In this document: positions 1 through 6,456 of the stretch, in pieces | Layout: the number at the start of each line of letters is the position of its first letter | Position numbering within the stretch: the first letter of the stretch is position 1 | DNA from: an uncultured Eubacteriales bacterium | Lineage (GTDB): Bacteria; Bacillota; Clostridia; Lachnospirales; Lachnospiraceae | DNA: 9,610 nucleotides | Assembly: GCA_900557175.1 (NCBI GenBank) | Contig: USSL01000047.1 | Span: forward strand, 1-9,610 | Direction of reading: 5' to 3' | Notes under the pieces: model-generated | What the model was told of the DNA's origin: nothing | The model's database searches: none | The model's input: only the letters and a program-made list of their open reading frames with translations | Made by a program: the position numbers and the translations under genes

Positions 1-21
1 AGACGTGTGCTCTTCCGATCT
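1..21 (+). other. Illumina sequencing adapter (contaminant)
   Basis: The first 21 bases begin AGACGTGTGC and end TCTTCCGATCT, which is the 3' part of the Illumina TruSeq read-2 adapter. Recognisable GH2 coding sequence begins immediately afterwards. The adapter happens to keep the reading frame open (from base 3: T C A L P I), so an automated gene caller could add false residues to the N-terminus of the glycosidase. It shows that this is an untrimmed contig end, not a natural gene junction. Confidence 0.97.
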
Positions 22-1565
22 CATTTGATATTCCTGAAAAATGGAAAGATAGACGAATTTTCCTTCATTTTGGTGCTGTAGACTATGAATGTAAAGTTTT
101 TGTTAATAATCAAATGGTTGGATGTCATAGAGGTGGACAGATACCCTTTAGCTTTGATATTACAGAGTTACTTACTTGGCGTAATGAAAATATTAAGGTA
201 GAGGTTTTTGATTGGCTTACTGATGAAACGATACCTAGAGGAAAACAGTATTGGAAAGAAAAACCTGAGTTTATATGGTATACGCCGAGTACTGGTATAT
301 GGCAGAGTGTTTGGGTTGAAGCTGTAGATAGTATACATCTTGAGGAAATTTATTTTAAACCGGATATTGATGAGGGTACTGTAAAAATAGATTATAGATT
401 TTCGAGGGAAACTAAATTTCCATGTATCATGCAATTGAAAATACAAAAAGATACTCAATCAGTTTTTGAAGGTGAATGGTATTGTAGTACGATCAATGGA
501 ACAATATCTGTAGATGTTTTCCGAAAAAAAGCTTTGGATGGATCGTTTCATTTTACAGGAGCATATTGGTCGCCGGAAAGTCCAAATTTGTATGATGTCG
601 AAGTGAAAATTTTGTATAACAGAAAAGTTGTTGATACTGTAAAAAGTTATTTTGGAATGCGTAAGATAGAAATAAAGAATGGAAAGCTTTATTTGAATCA
701 TAAACCATGTTATCAAAAGCTTGTGCTTGATCAGGGATATTGGAATGAAAGTCTTATTACAGCTCCATCAGATGAGGCATATAAAGAAGACATTTTAAGA
801 GCAAAGGCAATGGGCTTTAATGGATGCAGAAAGCATGAAAAAGTGGAAGATCCAAGATTTTTGTATTGGGCAGATAAGCTCGGTTTTATTGTCTGGGAAG
901 GTATGGCAAGCTTTTGGAGTTATACACGTTGTGGGGTTCAGAATTTTATAAATGAATGGATGGAGGTGATTAAGCGGGATTATAATCATCCAAGCATTAT
1001 TGTATGGGGAATGCTTAACGAAAGCTGGGGAGTTCCGGGAATTGGAAGTGATAGCCGGCAGGCAAGCTTCGCAAAAAGTTTGTATCATATGGCACATAGT
1101 TTTGATGATACACGTCCGGTTATATCGAATGATGGATGGGAAAATGCCCAGACAGATATTTGTGCATTTCATTCTTACAAACATGGTAAGCGAAATGATA
1201 TGAAACAGCAGCAATTTTTCAAAACAGCGCTTAAAGACGTCGCTAAAATGGGGGAAATTGTTGAAAAACCGTTGTTTGCTTTAAAAGAAAAATATGATGG
1301 ACAACCAGTCATGCTGACAGAATTTGGGGGCATTTCAATGACAGAAGAAACTGACGGATGGGGGTATACAACGGTTGGTAAAGAAGGATTTCTTGAGGAA
1401 TTCAGTCGTGTTGTTGATGCAGTGTATGATTCAGAACTAATAAGTGGATTTTGTTATACACAGTTGTGTGATGTGCAGCAAGAAATGAATGGATTATTGA
1501 CGGTGGAACATGAATTTAAGTTTCCGCCTGAAAAAATTAAAGCGGTATTGGATAAAAAACAATAA
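22..1565 (+). CDS. glycoside hydrolase family 2 enzyme, 5' end missing
   Basis: This is the C-terminal ~513 residues of a retaining GH2 exo-glycosidase (beta-galactosidase/beta-glucuronidase-like clan A fold). The frame is open from the adapter junction. The ATG at 114 is internal, because the preceding codons (IPEKWKDRRIFLHFGAVDYE) are a textbook GH2 sugar-binding domain. That jelly-roll domain continues to about base 350, followed by an Ig-like domain and then the TIM barrel from about 650 (SYFGMRKIE, then KHEKVEDPRFLYWADKLG). The predicted acid/base is the Glu of LNESWG (codon 1020-1022). The predicted nucleophile is the Glu of TEFGG (codon 1320-1322), 100 residues later, which is normal for the family. 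Roughly 80-100 N-terminal residues are missing, so a signal peptide cannot be judged. There are no extra C-terminal domains. The binding-protein gene starts 43 bases downstream, suggesting co-transcription. The glycan specificity is unknown. Confidence 0.93.
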
Positions 1566-1608
1566 AAATCAAAAAGATTTTTTAATTTTTAAAGGAAGGG
1601 TGAAACAT

Positions 1609-2712
1609 ATGAAAAAAATGAAGAAAGCTATGGCAGTGACAGGATGTGCGGTATTGGCAGTGGGATTTATGGCAGGATGTGGTTCTGAGAAAACTAAAGA
1701 AGCACTGGACTTAAACTCAATGACAGTGGCTCAGTTGGAGGAAGGAGCTAAAAAAGAGGGACGCATAGATTCTGTGGGTATGCCGGATCCATGGGCAAAT
1801 TGGGTAAGTACGTGGGATGATCTGAAAGAAAAATACGGTTTAGAGCATACAGATATTGATATTAGTTCGGCAGAAGAAATTGCAATGTTTGAAGCTGAAA
1901 AAGATTCACCAACAAAAGATATCGGAGATGTTGGACAGTCCATGGGCCGTGTGGCAGTAGAAAAAGGTGTAACTCAGCCGTATAAAACATCTTATTGGGA
2001 TGAGGTTCCTGATTGGGCAAAGGACGAGGATGGTCATTGGATGATTGCTTATCTTGGAACGATTGGCTGGATTTCCAATACAGATATTGTTGAAAATCCG
2101 CCGACATCATGGGAAGAAATGAAAAATGGAGATTATCTCGTAGCAATTGGTGATGTTGCCCGTGCGACACAGTCGCAGGCGGCAGTTATTGCTACAGCAT
2201 ATGCCTATGGTGGTGATATTAATAATTTGGAGCCGGGGTTTGAATACTGGAGAGAGATGGCTAAAAACGGACGTATTGATAAGGGAACATGCGATTTGAG
2301 TAGATTAGAATCAGGTGAGGCACAGGTTGCTATTTTATGGGATTATAATTGTCTTAATGATCGTGACAGATTGTTGGAGTCGAATCCAGATGTTACTTTC
2401 CAGTGCAATGTACCGACTGATGGTTCTGTGCAGGTTGGATATACAACGATTATCAATAAATATGCACCGCATCCTTACGCGGCTGCGCTTACAAGAGAAT
2501 ATATTTTTAGTGATGAAGGACAGATTAATTTGGCAGAAGGTTATGCAACCCCAATACGAGAAGTTGAACTACCAGATGATTTAAAGGCAAGGAGAATTGC
2601 TGAGGATCAATATGTAAATGCTGTGCCAATTACAGATTTTGATGGGTGGGATGCGGCAACACAGAAAGTCAGCGAGTTTTGGACAGATGAAATTGTTCCG
2701 TTATTAAATTGA
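1609..2712 (+). CDS. ABC transporter substrate-binding lipoprotein, AfuA/PhnS-like
   Basis: A 367-residue extracytoplasmic solute-binding protein. ATG 1609 is chosen over an upstream in-frame start at 1510 because it follows AAAGGAAGGG (1591-1600) and gives a clean lipoprotein signal: a Lys-rich n-region, a hydrophobic core and the lipobox FMAGC with Cys24 as the lipidated residue. The body resembles the Fe3+/spermidine/phosphonate/sugar-phosphate cluster of binding proteins. It has a GWISNTDIVENPPTSWEEM segment (~153-171), a SGEAQVAILWDYN segment (~235-247) and a C-terminal APHPYAAALTREYIFSDEGQ segment (~286-305). The tandem tyrosine pair typical of FbpA-type ferric-binding proteins is not apparent, so iron is less favoured. 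It is the first gene of a binding protein-hydrolase-permease-permease-ATPase series. The neighbouring phosphatase-superfamily enzyme favours a phosphorus-containing solute, but this is inference from context. Confidence 0.9.
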   Translation: MKKMKKAMAVTGCAVLAVGFMAGCGSEKTKEALDLNSMTVAQLEEGAKKEGRIDSVGMPDPWANWVSTWDDLKEKYGLEHTDIDISSAEEIAMFEAEKDSPTKDIGDVGQSMGRVAVEKGVTQPYKTSYWDEVPDWAKDEDGHWMIAYLGTIGWISNTDIVENPPTSWEEMKNGDYLVAIGDVARATQSQAAVIATAYAYGGDINNLEPGFEYWREMAKNGRIDKGTCDLSRLESGEAQVAILWDYNCLNDRDRLLESNPDVTFQCNVPTDGSVQVGYTTIINKYAPHPYAAALTREYIFSDEGQINLAEGYATPIREVELPDDLKARRIAEDQYVNAVPITDFDGWDAATQKVSEFWTDEIVPLLN

Positions 2713-2730
2713 TAAGGAGAAGAAGTTTAT

Positions 2731-2784
2731 ATGCGGCATGATGGCCCGGACACTTATTTGGGTCCGGGCATTTTTGTGATATAG
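2731..2784 (+). CDS. possible 17-codon mini-ORF inside the intergenic hairpin
   Basis: An ATG at 2731 opens a 17-codon frame (MRHDGPDTYLGPGIFVI, stop TAG 2782-2784). It is preceded by AAGGAG at 2714-2719, 11 bases upstream, which otherwise has no gene to serve. The frame spans both arms of the GC-rich hairpin at 2744-2769, so a translating ribosome would open that structure. It may be a real leader-type peptide that modulates readthrough into the hydrolase and permease genes, or simply the relic of a start site. The peptide matches no family I recognise. Its length gives no statistical support for coding. Confidence 0.25.
   Translation: MRHDGPDTYLGPGIFVI
2744..2775 (+). terminator. intercistronic hairpin with short T-run, likely partial terminator
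   Basis: GCCCGGAC (2744-2751) pairs perfectly with GTCCGGGC (2762-2769) around a 10-base loop and is followed by ATTTTTG. This has the form of an intrinsic terminator with a short U-tract. It lies between the binding-protein gene and the hydrolase gene, both apparently in one operon. A leaky terminator or 3'-stabilising hairpin here would give more binding protein than membrane components, as is common in ABC import operons. No convincing new promoter is seen between the hairpin and the hydrolase start at 2817. Confidence 0.6.
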
Positions 2785-2816
2785 ACTTGTTTTAGATAAG
2801 ATTAGGGGAAGTGACT

Positions 2817-3638
2817 ATGGGAAAAACGATATTTGTATTGCTGGACGCATGTCAGTTTGTAGGAGGAACGGTAAATTTGGGATATTTGGAACACATGGCA
2901 GAGTATAAAATGTGTGCAAAATATAAAGTAAAAGGAGAGTTGCCGTCATTATCAAGACCGATGTATGAAACACTGATGACTGGTTTGCCAGTGTACAGAC
3001 ATGGCGTAACTCATAATGACTGTGTACGGAGATCAGATAAAGAAAATATATTTTACCTGTGCAAAAAAAATGGGCTCAGAAGTGGTGCTGCGGCATACTT
3101 TTGGATGAGTGAATTATATAATCATGCGCCTTTTGATAGAGTGAAAGACCGAATTCGCATGGAAAAAGAGGGTTTGATTGATTATGGAATTTATTACTGG
3201 GAAGATATATATCCGGATACGCATCTGTTTGCAGATGGTGAATATATAAGGAAAACTTATGCGCCGGATTTTATGGTGTATCATTCGATGGGAATTGATG
3301 AATGGGGGCATATCAAAGGTTCTGAAAGTAAGGAATATCTCGGTGCAATTGCTGCGATAGGAGAAATTTTGTCAATCTATATTCCCCAATGGTTGGATGA
3401 AGGGTATGAGATTGTTGTCACAGCCGACCATGGTATGAACCCTTTGGGAATGCATGGAGGTACAGATTCTGTGCAAAGGGACACGCCGTTGTATATTTTT
3501 AGTGACAAAATTTTAAAGGGACGGTTTGACGAAGCATATATTTCTCAGTTAAATATTGCACCGCTGTTGTGTCATCTTCTTGAAATTCCACTATCAGATG
3601 CGATGATACAGCCTAATGAAATAAGGGGGCTTTTATAA
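2817..3638 (+). CDS. alkaline-phosphatase-superfamily phosphodiesterase/nucleotide pyrophosphatase-like hydrolase
   Basis: A 273-residue metal-dependent hydrolase with no signal peptide, so probably cytoplasmic. ATG 2817 has AGGGG (2804-2808) at good spacing. A GTG at 2811 is too close to that site. The binuclear metal site of the superfamily can be traced: Asp10 (FVLLDAC), a Ser46 nucleophile in PSLSRP (where nucleotide pyrophosphatases usually have Thr, as in PTKTFP), Asp161 and His165 (DEWGHIKG), Asp204-His205 (TADHGM) and probably His213 (GMHGG). It is compact: pyrophosphatases and phosphonoacetate hydrolases of this fold usually exceed 350 residues, so a cap or insert domain is probably absent. 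Its stop codon overlaps the next permease start (TAATG), tying it to transport. I infer that it cleaves a phosphoester or phosphonate of the imported solute. A phosphomutase-like or sulfate-ester activity is possible. Confidence 0.85.
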   Translation: MGKTIFVLLDACQFVGGTVNLGYLEHMAEYKMCAKYKVKGELPSLSRPMYETLMTGLPVYRHGVTHNDCVRRSDKENIFYLCKKNGLRSGAAAYFWMSELYNHAPFDRVKDRIRMEKEGLIDYGIYYWEDIYPDTHLFADGEYIRKTYAPDFMVYHSMGIDEWGHIKGSESKEYLGAIAAIGEILSIYIPQWLDEGYEIVVTADHGMNPLGMHGGTDSVQRDTPLYIFSDKILKGRFDEAYISQLNIAPLLCHLLEIPLSDAMIQPNEIRGLL

Positions 3639-4480
3639 TGCTTAGAAAGATTAAAGATACAGCGACGCTTATTCCTTTTTTAGCGATTGTGGCTTTGTTT
3701 GAACTTGTTCCGCTATTTACAATTATTTTTGGAAGCTTTAAAGCGGATGATGGCTCGGGGATAACGTTTGATAATTATGTGAGGGTATTTTCAAAGCCTG
3801 CATATCAGACAGCAATTGTCAATAGTTTGGTTATTACAATGTTTTCGGTTGTGGCAGGTATTATTATTGCAGTTGTAGCCTCGGCTGCTGTAAGGAATTG
3901 TGGAAGAAAGGTTCAGAATATTTTTTCGAGTATTTTAAATATAACATCAAATTTTGCAGGTGTTCCGCTGGCATTTGCGTATATGATTATGCTTGGTAAT
4001 TCGGGAGTTTTGGTTCTTATAGGAGAAAAATTTGGGATTTCTGCATTGGCAAATTTTGATTTGTATTCAACAAGCGGCTTAGCTTTTATGTATGTTTATT
4101 TTCAAATTCCTTTGGGTACATTGCTTATGCTTCCGGCTTTTGATGCAATTAAAAAACAGTGGAAGGAAGCAGCAGTTTTAATGAAGGCCGGGCCTGCAAA
4201 ATTTTGGATACATATAGGGATACCTGTACTTATGCCAAGCATTTTAGGAACAATCAGTGTATTGTTTTCAAATGCGCTGGCGGCATATGCAACAGCATAT
4301 GCATTGCTATCAAGCAATTATTCGCTGCTGCCAATAAGCATTACAAATATGTTTGTGGGCGATGTTGTGATGCGTAAAGGACTTGGTTCGGCACTTTCTG
4401 TTGTAATGATGCTGCTTATGACAGCGGCAGTTTTAATTAATCAGTACTTCTTAAAGAGAAGCAGAAAGGCGGTGCAATAA
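3638..4480 (+). CDS. ABC transporter permease (first of pair)
   Basis: A 280-residue inner-membrane subunit of a type I ABC importer, PotB/PhnU/FbpB-like in character. It has about six hydrophobic segments (roughly residues 11-33, 62-84, 100-120, 147-165, 196-222 and 248-270). The cytoplasmic EAA loop, where the ATPase docks, reads KEAAVLMKAGPAKFWIHIGI, with EAA at 177-179 and the conserved Gly at 185. The ATG shares its A with the preceding TAA (TAATG) and has AAGGGGG at 3623-3629, so translation is probably coupled to the hydrolase gene. It is followed after one base by the second permease, giving a heterodimeric channel. Confidence 0.9.
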   Translation: MLRKIKDTATLIPFLAIVALFELVPLFTIIFGSFKADDGSGITFDNYVRVFSKPAYQTAIVNSLVITMFSVVAGIIIAVVASAAVRNCGRKVQNIFSSILNITSNFAGVPLAFAYMIMLGNSGVLVLIGEKFGISALANFDLYSTSGLAFMYVYFQIPLGTLLMLPAFDAIKKQWKEAAVLMKAGPAKFWIHIGIPVLMPSILGTISVLFSNALAAYATAYALLSSNYSLLPISITNMFVGDVVMRKGLGSALSVVMMLLMTAAVLINQYFLKRSRKAVQ

Positions 4481-4481
4481 C

Positions 4482-5279
4482 ATGAAAAAGAAAAAATGGC
4501 TTTCATTGCTTATCGTATTCTTGGTGGCAATATTTTTGTTGCTTCCTATTGTAATGACGTTTATTTATTCAATTTCAAGAAGTTGGACTGATATTGTGCC
4601 TAAGGGAATTACCGGCGAGTATTATAAAGAGCTTTTTACAAGTACAGATTTTATTATGGCAGTAGGAAGAACTTTGGTTTTGTGTATTGTTCCTATTGGT
4701 GTGATGACAGTTGTAATTTTGCTTGCTTTGTATAATGTTTTAATTTATCATCCTAAATTGGAAAAATATTTACAAATTTTATGCATGATTCCATATGCGA
4801 TTCAAGGAGTTATTCTTTCTGTCAGTATTTTATCTCTATATACAGGAGCGCCGCTGTTTTTCTCAAATCGTATATTTATGCTTAATGGAGCCTATTGTGT
4901 TGTTATATTGCCTTATATGTATCAGGGAATACGCAATAGTATGAACGCTGTAAATATGCCTATGCTTCTTGAAGCGGCTGAGATTTTGGGTTCATCAAAG
5001 CTTTTGGCCTTTTTTAAAGTTATTATTCCGAATATTTTATCAGGTATAACAACATCAGCACTGTTGTCTTTTGGCATTATTTTTGGGGATTATGTTTTAA
5101 TTAATAATATTGTTGGAAATTCGTTTTCAAATGTTCAGATTTATTTGTATTGGCAGATGCGTACTTCAAGTACGAAGGGAAGCGCGGTGTTTATGATTAT
5201 TTTTCTTGTCACATTGATGATTACGGGATTAGTCCTATTCTTTAAAAACAAAGAAGTGTCACAAAAGGTGGAGGTATAA
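4482..5279 (+). CDS. ABC transporter permease (second of pair)
   Basis: A 265-residue partner permease, PotC/PhnV-like. It has an N-terminal positively charged MKKKK followed by a strongly hydrophobic helix (~7-30), then further membrane segments at about 62-88, 97-120, 136-150, 183-205 and 235-255. The EAA loop is LLEAAEILGSSKLLAFFKVI, with EAA at 164-166 and Gly170. The start is one base after the previous stop, with AAAGGCGGTG upstream. It is distinctly AT-rich (19 G+C in the sampled 60 bases at 4681-4740). The substrate is that of the adjacent binding protein and is not known from the sequence. Confidence 0.9.
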   Translation: MKKKKWLSLLIVFLVAIFLLLPIVMTFIYSISRSWTDIVPKGITGEYYKELFTSTDFIMAVGRTLVLCIVPIGVMTVVILLALYNVLIYHPKLEKYLQILCMIPYAIQGVILSVSILSLYTGAPLFFSNRIFMLNGAYCVVILPYMYQGIRNSMNAVNMPMLLEAAEILGSSKLLAFFKVIIPNILSGITTSALLSFGIIFGDYVLINNIVGNSFSNVQIYLYWQMRTSSTKGSAVFMIIFLVTLMITGLVLFFKNKEVSQKVEV

Positions 5280-5282
5280 GTT

Positions 5283-6290
5283 ATGGCATATATACAATTT
5301 CGGGGAATTTGTAAAAATTATGGCAGCAATCATGTCTTGAAAGATATTGATTTAGAAATAGAAAAGGGACAGCTTGTTACCCTTCTCGGTCCATCAGGAT
5401 GTGGAAAAAGTACGCTTTTAAGATGTCTTGCAGGACTTGAAACTGTAAGTTCGGGAGAAATTTTTTTGGATGGAAAAAATATTACTAATGTTAATCCGAA
5501 AAACAGGGACATAGGTATGGTATTTCAGCAATATAGCCTTTTTCCGAATATGAATGTCGAGCAGAATGTTGCTTTTGGATTAAAGATGAAAAAAGCACCG
5601 AAGGATTATATACAGAAAAAGGTTGGTGAAATTTTAGAAGTTGTCGGGCTTTCGGATAAAAATAAGCAGTATCCGTCTCAGCTTTCGGGCGGACAGCAGC
5701 AAAGAGCTGCACTGGCAAGAGCAATTATTACTGAACCTAAAGTGCTGCTGTTGGATGAACCTTTATCGGCAATTGACGCACTGCTCAGACATTCTTTACA
5801 GGTAGAAATACGTCGTATTCAAAAGGCATTGGATATTACTGCAATTTTTGTAACACATGATCAGGATGAGGCTATGGTCATGTCTGATGTGATTCATCTG
5901 ATGTATCAGGGGCGGATTGAACAGTCAGGACAGCCAACGGTTCTATACACACAGCCCCAAACAAAGTTTGCAGCTAATTTTATTGGGCATTATAATGTAC
6001 TGTCGCCGGAGAAGTTTGAAAAGGCTACGGGTGATAAAAATCTTCAAGGGGATGTGGCGTTCCGTCCAGAAACGGTCACAATAGAACGAAAGCCGATAGA
6101 TGTGGATGGATGTTACCTCATGAAAGGTAAAATTTCTGTAAGTTTACCTCATGGGAATATATTGAGATATGCGGTTATGTGTAATGGTGTACAGGTGGAC
6201 GTGGATGTCCTTTTTGATAATGCTCTGAATTTTGAAGTAGGCGAAGAAGTTTATATGGCAGTGAAAAAAGAAGATTGTATTTTATTATAA
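5283..6290 (+). CDS. ABC transporter ATP-binding protein (PotA/FbpC/PhnT-like) with TOBE-like domain
   Basis: A 335-residue cytoplasmic ATPase that powers the permease pair. All the nucleotide-binding elements are intact: Walker A GPSGCGKST (36-44), Q-loop Gln82 (VFQQYSLFPNM), signature LSGGQQQ (134-140), Walker B VLLLDEP (154-160), D-loop SAID (162-165) and H-loop His192 (THDQDEA). Residues ~240-335 form a C-terminal beta-rich extension (FRPETVTI ... VYMAVKKED) of the TOBE type. That extension is typical of importers for polyamines, iron, phosphonates and sugars, and it can carry regulatory ligand sites. GGTGGAGGT (5267-5275) gives a strong ribosome site, and the gene starts 3 bases after the preceding stop. 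It is the last gene before a strong hairpin terminator, which completes a binding protein + 2 permeases + ATPase set. Confidence 0.93.
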   Translation: MAYIQFRGICKNYGSNHVLKDIDLEIEKGQLVTLLGPSGCGKSTLLRCLAGLETVSSGEIFLDGKNITNVNPKNRDIGMVFQQYSLFPNMNVEQNVAFGLKMKKAPKDYIQKKVGEILEVVGLSDKNKQYPSQLSGGQQQRAALARAIITEPKVLLLDEPLSAIDALLRHSLQVEIRRIQKALDITAIFVTHDQDEAMVMSDVIHLMYQGRIEQSGQPTVLYTQPQTKFAANFIGHYNVLSPEKFEKATGDKNLQGDVAFRPETVTIERKPIDVDGCYLMKGKISVSLPHGNILRYAVMCNGVQVDVDVLFDNALNFEVGEEVYMAVKKEDCILL

Positions 6291-6300
6291 AAATTTTCTT

Positions 6301-6348
6301 ATGGCTCATAGTCGCTAAATGACAAATAATAGCGATATGAGCCATTTT
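6301..6348 (+). terminator. intrinsic terminator closing the import operon
   Basis: ATGGCTCATA-G-TCGCTA (6301-6317) pairs with TAGCGATATGAGCCAT (6330-6345) as 16 base pairs with a single bulged G and a 12-base loop. It is followed by a short run ending TTTT at 6348. It begins 10 bases after the ATPase stop codon. The U-tract is short, so termination may be incomplete and some transcripts may continue into the exporter gene. Confidence 0.7.
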
Positions 6349-6354
6349 ATCGTG

Positions 6355-6446
6355 CCTCCATCTGCGGTATAGTCTTTGTGGCACAGGTTTTTGAGGATGT
6401 TTCCTGTGTCATGAAAAGCGGCAAAAAAGCGGACGCAGATGGGAGG
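6355..6446 (+). promoter_or_regulatory. structured exporter leader able to sequester the ribosome binding site
   Basis: CCTCCATCTGCG (6355-6366) can pair with CGCAGATGGGAGG (6434-6446) as 12 base pairs with one bulged G. The 3' arm contains GGGAGG (6441-6446), the Shine-Dalgarno sequence of the exporter starting at 6457. Within the enclosed segment, TGGCACAGG (6379-6387) can pair with CCTGTGTCA (6403-6411), nine pairs including one G-U. The arrangement suggests translational control, but it matches no riboswitch class I recognise. A TATAGT at 6368-6373 could be a -10 box with no good -35 box. If it is used, the transcript would lack the 5' arm. Confidence 0.5.
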
Positions 6447-6456
6447 AAGAAAATTT

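Noticed and set aside
795..1214. 139-codon open frame on the - strand opposite the GH2 gene
   Set aside because: It lies antisense to clearly conserved GH2 motifs, has no domain sense and no ribosome site, and is best explained as a shadow of AT-rich codon use. The same applies to the other - strand frames, including 168-458, 459-716, 1862-2170, 6861-7157 and 7830-8141.
1564..1582. AAAAATC/GATTTTT hairpin followed by T-rich sequence just after the GH2 stop
   Set aside because: The stem has a single G-C pair and would be very weak. The next gene is only 43 bases away with no promoter visible, so a terminator is not supported.
6414..6432. Direct repeat AAAAGCGG, two copies 11 bases apart
   Set aside because: It is short and purine-rich, with only two copies; it is likely chance and is already covered by the structured leader.
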